From Azospirillum endophyticum (GTDB lineage: Bacteria; Pseudomonadota; Alphaproteobacteria; Azospirillales; Azospirillaceae), in contig NZ_JAENHM010000063.1 in assembly GCF_016595245.1 (NCBI RefSeq), forward strand, positions 85,335 through 149,334: 64,000 nucleotides of DNA, written 5' to 3'. Every line of letters starts with the position of its first letter. The stretch's first letter is position 1. Below the pieces are notes generated by a model. It was not told the origin of the DNA, made no database searches, and saw only the letters and a program-made list of their open reading frames with translations. Shown piece by piece: positions 1 through 8,058 of the stretch. The translations under genes were made by a program, and so were the position numbers.

Positions 1-757
1 GCAGCTGATAGAAGACGTCGAGGCTCGCGGTCGACGAGAGGTCGACCTTGCCCGACAGCGCCAGGAACGGCTTGCCTCCTTCCTGCGGCTGCAAGCCCGG
101 CCGGGACAATGCCGCGAAGTCGCGCGGGTTGATGTCGCGGAGGCCGCCGGGAATCGTGAAGGCGGGTCCCCAGTCGACGGTCTGCTGGCCCGCCTTGAAC
201 GAGATGGGCAGCCCACCGGCGGAGAACCGACCCTTGACGTAAGCGTCGGCAAGGGAGATGCCGCGGAACTTGGCGCCTTGCGAAAAACCACGGTCGGACA
301 ACGGACCGCCGGCATAATTGTTCGGCAGGTTGCCCAGCGCGACATGCCCCTCGGCAAGGGTATGGTCGTACCAACCCTTCACGCGGGTGAAGACGCCCCA
401 CCCTTCGGTGTTGTTGGCCTCGAAATCGACCATCCCCTTGGCGACGGTGGAAACCGGATCACCCCTCCTGTAGTTCAGGTTCCCGTCATCGGAATTGACG
501 CCTCCCGGCGCCGCGCTTTCAAGCCGGAGCCGTGCGCCGTCGCCGGCGGGAACCAGGGACGGATCGATGGGACTGGCGCGAATGGCCGTTCCGACGGTGG
601 CGACGGCCCGGATTCCCCCCGACCAGTCTCCTTCCTTGAATTCCCAGGCATGGGCTGGCCAAGCGATCGACAGGGCAACAACGATCGCCGATTTCCGGCG
701 AATGCCAAGGCTTGTCCACCACATGGCTCGATGTGCCGATAGAATCATGTCTCCCAT
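1..757 (-). CDS. DUF1302 family outer-membrane-type protein (3' end off window)
   Basis: The reading frame is open from the ATG at 755-757 to the left edge, so the gene's 3' end lies outside the window. An AGGGAG ribosome site sits 6 nt before this ATG, and a second in-frame Met three codons on is further from it. The first 252 residues are visible. Residues 1-37 form a signal peptide with a hydrophobic stretch and an AHA cleavage site. The mature part starts WEFKEGDWSG and carries DUF1302 hallmarks: DGNLNY, a block reading GQQTVDWG, and GGLRDINPRD. DUF1302 proteins are predicted outer-membrane beta-barrel or lipid-associated proteins, often near genes for catabolism of hydrophobic compounds. 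Here it follows a flavin reductase/acyl-CoA cluster on the same strand but across a 637-base gap. The family call is from motif memory; transport of a hydrophobic substrate is inference. Confidence 0.7.
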   Translation of the reverse strand, partial: MGDMILSAHRAMWWTSLGIRRKSAIVVALSIAWPAHAWEFKEGDWSGGIRAVATVGTAIRASPIDPSLVPAGDGARLRLESAAPGGVNSDDGNLNYRRGDPVSTVAKGMVDFEANNTEGWGVFTRVKGWYDHTLAEGHVALGNLPNNYAGGPLSDRGFSQGAKFRGISLADAYVKGRFSAGGLPISFKAGQQTVDWGPAFTIPGGLRDINPRDFAALSRPGLQPQEGGKPFLALSGKVDLSSTASLDVFYQL

Positions 758-958
758 CTTTGCTCCCTGCGAAGATTTATTGGAGTTGAGACAAGGAAGC
801 CCTTCCCCGGTCTTTACGGACGAGCCAGGGTTCGGTCTTCCGATTTCACTTGAGAGAACTCGGCATAGCTTCGGATGCCGGAGTGTGGCGCTAACCGATG
901 CCGCCACAGCCGCTCATGCCGAAGGGCGTTTTCAAGGGCTGCCCGGATCCTGATCCGG

Positions 959-1026
959 CCTGCGGAGGCGGGAATCCAGACTTTGCAGACACTTGCACTG
1001 GAAACCCCGGATCCCCGCCTTCGCGC
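959..1026. repeat. decayed copy of GCGGGAATCCAG / GGATCCCCGC inverted repeat
   Basis: The left part reads GCGGGAATCCAG after a damaged stem, and the right part reads GGATCCCCGCCTTCGC. These match the two arms of the well-preserved repeat at 43888-43972, but several stem positions are lost (GCGGAGGCGGG in place of GCGAAGGCGGG, and CGCTACGGG in place of CGCGGGGATG). It looks like an old insertion of the same dispersed element. Confidence 0.55.
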
Positions 1027-1083
1027 TACGGGATGGACAGATCTCGCGCTTGCAACAATGCATGCAGCCTGGCATTGAGAAAA

Positions 1084-1202
1084 GCCCCTCTCCCCTCGCG
1101 GGAGAGGGGTTGGGGTGAGGGGGAAGTGGCAACCTTCCCGGCCCCCCGTTGGGCCGGGCAGCACCCCTCATCCCAACCCTTCTCCCGCAAGGGGAGAAGG
1201 GC
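1084..1202. repeat. REP-like long inverted repeat, copy 1
   Basis: The left arm (1084-1122) holds a self-complementary core CCCCTCTCCCCTCGCGGG followed by AGAGGGGTTGGGGTGAGGGG. The right arm (1164-1202) reads CCCCTCATCCCAACCCTTCT and then CCCGCAAGGGGAGAAGGG, roughly the reverse complement. Each arm folds on itself and the two arms pair with each other. A near-identical element lies at 41909-42022, so it is a dispersed repeat and not a gene-specific terminator. Confidence 0.8.
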
Positions 1203-1394
1203 TATTCGCTAGAGACGGCCGCATCTCGTTCGCAGAAGCGAGTTGTGTGAATGCCGTAGCGCCTCCGCGGGGATGACGGATCGGAAAAGAACCGGATCAC
1301 CGATAGACGTTTCCAAGCAGGCGCTCAAAAACGGTCCGAAGCCCTGCCCTTCCCGCCTTCAATACGGTGATGACGAGAACGCAGGGAATTCGTC

Positions 1395-1925
1395 CTAACC
1401 AACGGATTCAAAATATTCCATTCGTCCGAACCTGCCCGAAGAGTAAATCAGCGGAACCTTGGACTGATTGTGGTTCTGGCCGACGACGGCGCCGATCATG
1501 ATCGTATGGGTGGCAACTTCGACGCTGTTTTGTAGTCTGCAATCGAAGCTGCAAACGGATTGGCGAAGGACCGGAACCCCGGTAACCCTCTCGTCCCATT
1601 CGGCGGGGGAGAAACGGGAGGCGCCCTTGCTGCCGTCGATCGCCGCGAAGCGTTCCGCCAGCTGGACCTGATCGGCGGCAAGAACGTTCCAGGAAAAGGC
1701 GCCGGTCCGGAGAATGACGTCATGGGCCTCGGCACTGCGGTTGATGCAGGCAAGAACCATCGGCGGCTCGACGCACAAGGAAACCGCGGCGGTGACGGTC
1801 AGGCCACGCCTGTCGGGGCCTTGGCCCGACGCCACGATCGAGACCGACCCGACGATGGCCCGCAATGCACTCCTGAAGGCTGCCGTCTCCACAGGGTTCG
1901 GAACGGGAAAATCTTGTCCTGACAT
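1395..1925 (-). CDS. flavin reductase family protein
   Basis: The protein has 176 residues, usual for the FMN-binding split-barrel flavin reductases that supply reduced flavin to two-component monooxygenases. The N-terminus carries the family pattern FRSALRAIVGSVSIVAS, then GLTVTAAVSLCVEPPMVLAC. The central stretch has AFSWNVLAADQVQLAERFA, and the C-terminus ends in the usual PLIYSSGRFGRM. I chose the ATG at 1923-1925 because a GAGGG site lies 8 nt upstream. A longer upstream extension is possible, but it is low-complexity and out of family. It is last in a minus-strand cluster with a RibB hybrid (112 nt upstream) and an LLM monooxygenase, its probable reduced-flavin consumer. That pairing is inference from context. 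Confidence 0.85.
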   Translation of the reverse strand: MSGQDFPVPNPVETAAFRSALRAIVGSVSIVASGQGPDRRGLTVTAAVSLCVEPPMVLACINRSAEAHDVILRTGAFSWNVLAADQVQLAERFAAIDGSKGASRFSPAEWDERVTGVPVLRQSVCSFDCRLQNSVEVATHTIMIGAVVGQNHNQSKVPLIYSSGRFGRMEYFESVG

Positions 1926-2037
1926 GGTGACCCTCACGCAAGGCAGTGGAATGACATGCCGCCGACCCGGGTTGGCGCCGCCGGAGCGGTCGTTCGGCAT
2001 CTGTGTTGGACGGCGGCCGCGATCCGCGCGACCTGCG

Positions 2038-3165
2038 CTATGGCGCGAAGGCGACCGGCAGCGTCCGGTGCTCCACGATGTTCAGCCCATAGCCCCGCAG
2101 CGCCACCGGGACATGCCGAGAGTTGGACAGCAGGATCATGTCGTGAATGCCGAGTTCCGCCAGAACCTGGGCGCCGACGCCATAGTTGCGCAGTTCGGCC
2201 TTGTCGACCAGCGGCTCCCCCGCCTTCACCCGAAGAAGCTGCGAGATCGGCACATCGCGGCTGAACAGCACGATCACGCCCCTCCCTTCGGCGGCGATCT
2301 CCTGCATGGACCGCGCGACGATATCGCCGCGATCCCCGCTCTGGCCGAGCACGTCCGACAGGATATCCAGCGCGTGCATGCGCACCAGGGTCGGCCTGCC
2401 GTCGATCTCGCCCTTCACCAGGGCAATCGCTTCCGTCTCGATCGCCTTGATGCGGAAGGTGATGGCGCTCCACTCCCCGCCCCATCGGCTGTCGAATTTC
2501 GCGGTGACGACACGCTCGACCTCATGATCGTGGCGGCGGCGGAAAGCGATCAGGTCGCGGATCGTGCCGATCTTGAGCGCGTGACGCTGGGCGAAGGCGA
2601 CGAGATCGTCGAGGCGGGCCATCGTCCCGTCCTCCCTCATGATCTCGCAGATCACGCCCGACGGATTGAGGCCGGCAAGGCGCGCGACATCCACCGCCGC
2701 CTCGGTATGGCCGGCGCGGACCAGCACGCCGCCGGGTCGGGCGACCAGGGGAAAGATGTGGCCCGGCGAGACGATCTGGTCGGGGCCCCTGGCCGCGTCG
2801 ATCGCCACCGCCACGGTCCGCGCCCGGTCGGCCGCGGAGATGCCGGTGGAAACCCCCTCGCGCGCTTCGATCGAAACGGTGAAGGCCGTCCCGTGGCGGG
2901 TGCCGTTTTCCGCGCTCATCAGTTTGAGACCGAGCTGGTCGACCCGGTCCTTGCCGAGCGCCAGGCAGATGAGGCCCCTGCCATGCGATGCCATGAAGTT
3001 GATCGCCTCGGGCGTCGCCATCTGCGCCGGGATCACGAGATCGCCCTCGTTCTCCCGATCTTCGTCATCGACGAGGATGAACATTCTGCCGTTGCGGGCC
3101 TCTTCGATGATCTCCATCGTCGAGGACAGAAAGGGATGGCGTGGAGTGCAGGGCAGCATCGTCAT
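2038..3165 (-). CDS. ribB: 3,4-dihydroxy-2-butanone 4-phosphate synthase with degenerate GTP cyclohydrolase II-like domain (RibBX type)
   Basis: 375 residues. The N-terminal half is a complete DHBP synthase (RibB), which turns ribulose 5-phosphate into the four-carbon riboflavin precursor plus formate. It has the acidic metal loop DDEDRENEGDL, the block HGRGLICLAL, RAGHTEAAVDVARLAGL and VICEIMREDGTMAR. The C-terminal half aligns with GTP cyclohydrolase II (VRMHALDILSDVLG, then AAEGRGVIVLFSRD, and YGVGAQVLAELGI near the end). However, the zinc-binding cysteines of RibA are absent: the segment that should read CxxCxC-like has none. Cyclohydrolase activity is therefore not expected. Such RibB-RibX hybrids are known in proteobacteria. 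It lies 21 nt below an acyl-CoA synthetase gene and beside flavin-dependent enzymes, suggesting a dedicated flavin supply. Confidence 0.85.
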   Translation of the reverse strand: MTMLPCTPRHPFLSSTMEIIEEARNGRMFILVDDEDRENEGDLVIPAQMATPEAINFMASHGRGLICLALGKDRVDQLGLKLMSAENGTRHGTAFTVSIEAREGVSTGISAADRARTVAVAIDAARGPDQIVSPGHIFPLVARPGGVLVRAGHTEAAVDVARLAGLNPSGVICEIMREDGTMARLDDLVAFAQRHALKIGTIRDLIAFRRRHDHEVERVVTAKFDSRWGGEWSAITFRIKAIETEAIALVKGEIDGRPTLVRMHALDILSDVLGQSGDRGDIVARSMQEIAAEGRGVIVLFSRDVPISQLLRVKAGEPLVDKAELRNYGVGAQVLAELGIHDMILLSNSRHVPVALRGYGLNIVEHRTLPVAFAP

Positions 3166-3186
3166 GATCTTCCTCCGATCACCGCA

Positions 3187-5118
3187 TCACATGTTCGACA
3201 GCGCCTGACGGATCAGCGAATCCTCGGAATCGTCGTAGAGTGAATTGATCAGCGCCGCGTAACGCTCGTTCAGCACCTTGCGCCGCTTTTTCCTGGTCGC
3301 CGTCATCACCCCATTCTCAGCCGACAGCTCTTCGGGCAGGATGCGGAACGACTTTATCTGCTCGACGGGCGCCAGCCTCTGGTTCGCCTTGGCGACCTCC
3401 CCTTCGATCAGGTGGATGACCGCTTCCGACGAACAGAAATCCGCGTAGTCGTCGATCGTTTCATTCCGCCCCTTCACCCAGTCCGTCATCGCGATGCGGT
3501 CGACCTCGATCAGCGCCACGAGGTATTTTCGTCCGTCGCCGCAGACCGCGGCTTCCGAGATGTAGGGGCTTCGCCGCAATTCGTTCTCGATCTGCGCCGG
3601 GCTGATCGACTTGCCGCCGGAGGTGTTGATGATCTCCTTCTTCCGGTCGATGATCGCCAGTTGGCCATCGGGCCGCACCTCGACGATGTCGCCGGTGTGG
3701 AGCCATCCGTCCCGCAAGGCCTCCAGCGTGTCGTCGGGCTTGTTCAGGTAGCCTGTGAACAGGCCGGGTCCCGTCACCAGCATTTCGCCGTCGCCGGCGA
3801 TCCTGGTCTTCCAGCGGGGATCGGCAATCGGAACGCCGATCGTGCCGGGCTTCGACCAGTCCCGCATCTGCCCGGTGTTCGCTCCGACCAGTTCGGTCTG
3901 CCCGTAGACCTCCTTGAGGTTCACCCCCCAGGTCTGCCACAGCTTCACGACGTCCGGCGGCATCGGCGCGGAGGCGGTATAGGGGTATGTGAGCTGGTCC
4001 AGACCGATCTCCGCCAGGAGCGGCAGGAAGATCCGATCGCGGCAGGTCGCGAAAAGCGCCTGGAGAAAGGGATCGTCCGGACCGTCCGCCTGGCGGTCCG
4101 CCAGCGCCTTCTGGGCAATGGACATCGCGAAGCGGTAGGATTTCCTGCCGATCGAAGCCGACGCATTGATCCTGCTGACCAGTTCGGCGGCGTAGCGCTG
4201 ATAGAAGCGCGGCGGCGCCATCCAATAGGTCGGCCTCACATCCCGGATGGTCGTCGCGAAATCCGCTCCGGTCTCGCCGAAATAGGGCGTGACCTCGCTG
4301 ATGAGGGGAAGAACGATCCCCTGCCCGAGCCCGACGACATGGGAGAGAGGAAGATGGACGACCACCCGTTGGGGTTCGCGGAAAAGCGCCGGGCAAAAGC
4401 CTCGGGTGGTCATCAGCCCCTCGATCAGCGACCGGTGGGTGAGGATCGCCCCCTTGGGATTGCCGGTCGTCCCGGAGGTGTAGACGATGCTGGCATTGTC
4501 TTCCGGACGCGCCTTGCCGGCCTGCTCGTCGAGCAGCGACGAACAATCGGAGGACGACGAGGCGGAAAACCGCGGCAGCGAGACGATGGTCTTCGATGAC
4601 GGAACCGCCGGATCGAAGACGACGATCTTCTTCAGCGTCTCCACCTGCCGGCTGCGGAGAAGGATGGTGAGTTCCTTCTCTCCGGCGACGAAGGCGAATT
4701 TGCTTCCGGAGTCCTCCAGGAAATACTCCACCTCCTCCGTCGAAGAGGTGAAATAGATTCCGACCGCCACGCCGCCGGAACAGACCGTCGCCATGTAGGC
4801 GACCACCCAGTCCTGCGAGATGTCCCCCATGATGGCGACGTGGTCCCCCTTCTCCAGACCATGATCGAGAAGGGCACGCGAAAGCGCCGCGACATCCCTG
4901 GCGAATTCACCCCAGGTCGTGGCGTGCCACGTACCGGCACGTTTCTGGAAGAACGCCACGGCCTCGCCCCTGCCGTCCCGGCGGTCGCGCAGCAGCGACG
5001 GCAGCGTCCCGTCTTCATGCGCGGCCGGTGGAGGGTCGATCGCGGATGCGGCAATGGAGGACGGAACGGGCGGGAAAAAGGAATGCGGCCCGCCCATCTC
5101 AATTGCCGCCTTCTGCAA
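3187..5118 (-). CDS. AMP-forming long-chain acyl-CoA synthetase
   Basis: 643 residues, matching the long FadD15/ACSL-type branch of the adenylate-forming enzymes, which activate a carboxylic acid to its CoA thioester through an acyl-AMP. The AMP-binding P-loop YTSGTTGNPKG is at residues 213-223. Further on are VYGQTE, the WLHTGDIVEV motif, and a linker IIDRKKEIINTSGGK typical of long-chain synthetases. The start shown overlaps the upstream crotonase by 20 nt; an alternative Met eight codons in (about 5097) would remove the overlap. The tight coupling to a crotonase argues for one pathway. The substrate could be a fatty, aromatic or alicyclic acid; sequence alone does not decide. Confidence 0.87.
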   Translation of the reverse strand: MQKAAIEMGGPHSFFPPVPSSIAASAIDPPPAAHEDGTLPSLLRDRRDGRGEAVAFFQKRAGTWHATTWGEFARDVAALSRALLDHGLEKGDHVAIMGDISQDWVVAYMATVCSGGVAVGIYFTSSTEEVEYFLEDSGSKFAFVAGEKELTILLRSRQVETLKKIVVFDPAVPSSKTIVSLPRFSASSSSDCSSLLDEQAGKARPEDNASIVYTSGTTGNPKGAILTHRSLIEGLMTTRGFCPALFREPQRVVVHLPLSHVVGLGQGIVLPLISEVTPYFGETGADFATTIRDVRPTYWMAPPRFYQRYAAELVSRINASASIGRKSYRFAMSIAQKALADRQADGPDDPFLQALFATCRDRIFLPLLAEIGLDQLTYPYTASAPMPPDVVKLWQTWGVNLKEVYGQTELVGANTGQMRDWSKPGTIGVPIADPRWKTRIAGDGEMLVTGPGLFTGYLNKPDDTLEALRDGWLHTGDIVEVRPDGQLAIIDRKKEIINTSGGKSISPAQIENELRRSPYISEAAVCGDGRKYLVALIEVDRIAMTDWVKGRNETIDDYADFCSSEAVIHLIEGEVAKANQRLAPVEQIKSFRILPEELSAENGVMTATRKKRRKVLNERYAALINSLYDDSEDSLIRQALSNM

Positions 5119-5887
5119 AGCGTTTGCGCTTCTCGCGGAAGGCGGCGACGGCCTCCTTGCGCTCCGGGCTGTGGAAGGTGAGCATCTCGAGCGCGCCGGC
5201 GGTGTCGAGATTCAGGTGCACCTGCTCCTTGATCAGCTTGTTGACGGCGTATTTGGTCCAGACGATGGCGTCGCGGGGGCCGGAGGCCAGCATCTCGGCG
5301 TAACGGACCGCGTGCTCGACGACGGTTCCTTCCGGCACGACCTTGTTGATCATTCCGGCCGCTGCCGCGTCCTCCGCCGAGATGAAGTCCCCGGTCATCA
5401 GATAATGCTTCGCCCGGACCGGCCCCAGAAGGAGCGGCCAGATCACCGCGCCGCCGTCGCCGGCCACGACGCCGGCCGTCACATGCGTGTCGGCGAAGCG
5501 GACTCCGGGCTGCGCGAAGACGACGTCGCAGAACAGGGCGAGCGTGGCGCCCAGCCCGACGGCGACCCCATTCACGGCGGCGATCAGCGGGCATTCCAGC
5601 TCGAGCATGTTGCGGATGAGGTGACGCCCGGAGCGGGTCGGCGAAATCGGCCCCAAATCATCGTCGAGCGCATTCTGATCGCCGCCGGAGCAGAAGCCGC
5701 GCCCCGCACCGGTCAGGACGACGGCCTTGACCGCCCGGTCGTTGTCGAGGTCCACGAACAGCTCTTCCAGCGCGGAATGCATCGGCCAGTCGATGGCGTT
5801 GAGGATTTCCGGCCGGTTCAGGGTGATGATGGCCACGCCGCTCGCGCGCTTCTCGACGAGCAGGCCGCTATAGGTCTTGTCGGTCAT
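5099..5887 (-). CDS. enoyl-CoA hydratase/isomerase (crotonase) family protein
   Basis: 262 residues, normal for a single-domain crotonase acting on a CoA thioester. The two oxyanion-hole segments are clear: GRGFCSGGDQ at residues 63-71 and NGVAVGLGATLALFCD at about 106-121. Around residues 139-146, where classical hydratases place a catalytic Glu, the sequence reads GVVAGDGG. One acidic position is thus Asp and the other is not evident, so the chemistry may be isomerisation or another crotonase reaction. It sits 32 nt downstream of the LLM monooxygenase gene, and its end overlaps the next acyl-CoA synthetase start. Confidence 0.85.
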   Translation of the reverse strand: MTDKTYSGLLVEKRASGVAIITLNRPEILNAIDWPMHSALEELFVDLDNDRAVKAVVLTGAGRGFCSGGDQNALDDDLGPISPTRSGRHLIRNMLELECPLIAAVNGVAVGLGATLALFCDVVFAQPGVRFADTHVTAGVVAGDGGAVIWPLLLGPVRAKHYLMTGDFISAEDAAAAGMINKVVPEGTVVEHAVRYAEMLASGPRDAIVWTKYAVNKLIKEQVHLNLDTAGALEMLTFHSPERKEAVAAFREKRKRFAEGGN

Positions 5888-5919
5888 GGGAGACTCTCTT
5901 CAGATCGGTCGACGGGGGA

Positions 5920-7059
5920 TCAGGCCGAAGCGCTCGTCTTCCGCATCCTGCGGATCTGTTCGAGGATCTCGTCGGTCGGACGCACCACGTTGTTGCGGTC
6001 GTTGAAATGCGGGATGACATGGCGTCCGACCAGCTCGATCGCCTTCATGATCTCGGCGTGTGAAACCGAGTCGATGTGGAACAGGATTTCTTCGGCGCCG
6101 GTTTCGATGAAGCGTTCCAGCTGGCGGATGACCGTATCCGGGCTGCCGCAAACCAGGCTGGCGGAGTCGTTGAGGAGATAATCCCAGTCGGTGGCCGCGC
6201 GCTGGAGCGCTTCCAGCCCCTCCCCCATATAGGCGTAGTCGTCCGCGATCTTGGCGAGCCGCGGATAGGCATCGGTCGAGATGCGGGCGTACTGCATCAG
6301 CGGCTCGGCATAGATGTCCTTCGCCGCCTGATCGGTTTCGGCGATCCCGAGGAACACCGGCATGCCGAGACGCGGGCGGTCGAGCGGGCCGTTCGGATCC
6401 CGCTGCCAGTTCGACCGGTAGGCTTCGACCATCTTCGCCTGGGCATCCCAGCCCTGGTAGAGCGTGTGGCTGAGGACGGCGAGCCCCTGGCGGGCCGCCC
6501 AGACATGGCTGCGCTCGCTGGTCGCGGCGATGCCCATCAGCGGATAGGGCTTCTGCAGCGGCTTGGGCACCAGCATGCGCGGCGGAACCTGATAATGCTT
6601 GCCCTCGAAGGTGAAGATGTCCTTGCTGAAGGCTTCGCGGATCAGCGCGATCCCCTCCTCCATCTGCTCGAGGGTTTCCGCGGGTTCCACGTTGAAGGCG
6701 CGCATGGCGATGGTGGTGTTCGCCCGGCCGCAATACAGCTCCATGCGCCCGTTGGACAGGATGTCGGTGACCGCGGCCCGTTCCGCCGTGCGCAGCGCGT
6801 GGTTGATCTTCTTGGGCATCAGCGAGACCGCCGGCCTCAGCCGGATGCGGGACGTGACGGCCGCGAGGTAACCATATACGACTTCGGGGGCCGAACTGGA
6901 GATCCCGCCCAAGGCGACATGCTGCTCGGACAGGCTGACGATGTCGAAGCCCATCTTCTCGGCGAATACCGCTTCTTCGACAAGCTCATGAAGCCGGCGC
7001 GAATAGCTTTGCCCAACCAGGGTTTCCTGCTCGGACCAGAAGCCGAACTTGACTGCCAT
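5920..7059 (-). CDS. LLM class flavin-dependent oxidoreductase (bacterial luciferase-like)
   Basis: 379 residues from the ATG at 7057-7059, chosen because a GAGAGGG site lies about 8 nt upstream; an earlier Met 19 codons up has no comparable site. The TIM-barrel luciferase-like pattern is clear: an N-terminal strand VKFGFWSEQ, EEAVFAEKMGFDIVSLSEQH, SRIRLRPAVSLMPKKINHAL, SNGRMELYCGRA and a mid-protein VPKPLQKPYPLMGIAATS. Enzymes of this type oxidise substrates with FMNH2 delivered by a separate reductase, or use F420 in other lineages. The flavin reductase at 1395-1925 is the likely partner. A 228-nt gap with a palindrome and tandem repeats lies upstream, so this gene may start its own transcript. 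Substrate unknown. Confidence 0.85.
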   Translation of the reverse strand: MAVKFGFWSEQETLVGQSYSRRLHELVEEAVFAEKMGFDIVSLSEQHVALGGISSSAPEVVYGYLAAVTSRIRLRPAVSLMPKKINHALRTAERAAVTDILSNGRMELYCGRANTTIAMRAFNVEPAETLEQMEEGIALIREAFSKDIFTFEGKHYQVPPRMLVPKPLQKPYPLMGIAATSERSHVWAARQGLAVLSHTLYQGWDAQAKMVEAYRSNWQRDPNGPLDRPRLGMPVFLGIAETDQAAKDIYAEPLMQYARISTDAYPRLAKIADDYAYMGEGLEALQRAATDWDYLLNDSASLVCGSPDTVIRQLERFIETGAEEILFHIDSVSHAEIMKAIELVGRHVIPHFNDRNNVVRPTDEILEQIRRMRKTSASA

Positions 7060-7165
7060 TTGGATGCCCTCTCGGGTTTGTTTGGATTGCCTCTTCGATG
7101 GTTGGAAGCTTGTCATGAAGCGGGCGGCAGAGCCTGCCGAAGATCGGCCTTACCGACTGTGCGCT

Positions 7166-7180
7166 CAGAATATTATTCTG
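7166..7180. promoter_or_regulatory. 15-nt palindrome upstream of the LLM gene, candidate operator
   Basis: CAGAATATTATTCTG is a palindrome with seven perfect base pairs around one central base, in an unusually A/T-rich patch for this region. It lies about 107 nt upstream of the LLM gene start, in the only substantial gap within the 3.2-10.5 kb gene run. Binding by a TetR-, MarR- or GntR-like repressor is inference; no such gene is visible nearby. Confidence 0.4.
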
Positions 7181-7205
7181 TGTAAAAATGATTGCCTGGC
7201 TCCTT

Positions 7206-7244
7206 GGGCGGCAATGGCGGGCGGCAATGGCCGGCGGCAGCGGC
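7206..7244. repeat. 13-bp tandem repeat, three units
   Basis: Two exact copies of GGGCGGCAATGGC (7206-7218 and 7219-7231) are followed by a third, CGGCGGCAGCGGC (7232-7244), matching at 11 of 13 positions. The array sits between the creatininase stop and the LLM start. No function is evident; it may be a slippage product. Confidence 0.6.
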
Positions 7245-7287
7245 GACGCGCCTTCGCCGCCCACGCCTCTTCACCCCCGGCAAGGTG

Positions 7288-8058
7288 TCAAACCGGACCT
7301 TCTTGCGAAAAGCCTTCGACGAGCAGGGAGGCGATGCGCTCGATGCAGTGTCGGCCGATGGCTGTCGAGGACCCGTCGGGGTCGCCGAGAATGCCGTTGG
7401 CGCTGACCGCCGCAAGCCCGTCGCGCCACATCAGCTCCAGGTCGCCTTGTGAAAGGAGCCCCAATCTTCCGGCCTCGTAGCGCTCCATGCGCACCCGCTC
7501 GGGGTGGAGGTCGAGCATCAGCGAGGTTTCGGCGATGTCGGCATGGCCGCCGACCTTGATCGGCTCGCCCCCCGCTTCCTCGACGGCATCGCGCCACCGT
7601 TCCAGCCAGGCCTTCGCATCGGTGAAGGCGGAGATGCGGCAGGAGCCGGGCACGGCCGACCGTAATCGCGGCAGCATTCTGGCCAAGGGCGGACAATTGC
7701 CGACATGGGCGGAGAAGATGAGGATGCGTTCGAAGCCGTGTCTCGCCAGGCTGGTGCAGTAATCCCGGCAGATCATTTCGAATGTGCTGTCCTGCAGGGA
7801 GATCGTGCCGGGAAATGCGAGATGGTGGGACGAACAGCCGACCCTGATGGTCGGCGCCACCAGCGCGCCTCCCACGCCCTTCGCCACCAGGATGCCCAAA
7901 TGGTCCGCGTGGTCGGCATCGACGCTGAGGGTCAGGTGCGGTCCATGCTGCTCCACCGCCCCGCAGGGGATGACGATGGTCCGGGTGCCGCCCGCGATGG
8001 CGAGAGCGACCTCGGACGAGGTCATGAACTCAAGCCGGAGATGATCGCCCTCAGCCAT
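7288..8058 (-). CDS. creatininase family protein
   Basis: 256 residues. Creatininase-family metalloenzymes hydrolyse cyclic or linear amides (creatinine, formamidopyrimidines, mycofactocin precursor peptide). The metal-ligand pattern is present: PCGAVEQHGPHLTLSVDAD gives the Glu, His and Asp near the N-terminus, and GGHADIAETSLML gives the late His and Glu. The usual GHGGN loop is instead SAHVGN, keeping the His. The ATG at 8056-8058 overlaps the upstream crotonase end by 8 nt and was preferred to a Met 12 codons earlier. Coupling to acyl-CoA genes is unusual and hints that the pathway includes an amide or lactam cleavage step, which is inference. Confidence 0.82.
   Translation of the reverse strand: MAEGDHLRLEFMTSSEVALAIAGGTRTIVIPCGAVEQHGPHLTLSVDADHADHLGILVAKGVGGALVAPTIRVGCSSHHLAFPGTISLQDSTFEMICRDYCTSLARHGFERILIFSAHVGNCPPLARMLPRLRSAVPGSCRISAFTDAKAWLERWRDAVEEAGGEPIKVGGHADIAETSLMLDLHPERVRMERYEAGRLGLLSQGDLELMWRDGLAAVSANGILGDPDGSSTAIGRHCIERIASLLVEGFSQEGPV

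Larger units (their letters stand above)
758..1394. other. intergenic region with extragenic repeats
   Basis: This 637-base gap separates the DUF1302 gene from the flavin reductase, both on the minus strand. The part next to 757 should hold the DUF1302 promoter. The middle holds a decayed inverted repeat (959-1026) and a long REP-like inverted repeat (1084-1202). Short translations across it have shadow-like composition and no family resemblance, so I call no gene here. Confidence 0.6.

Noticed and set aside
2038..3165. Bifunctional RibBA with active GTP cyclohydrolase II
   Set aside because: The zinc-binding cysteines and the surrounding CxxCxC-like motif are missing in the second half.
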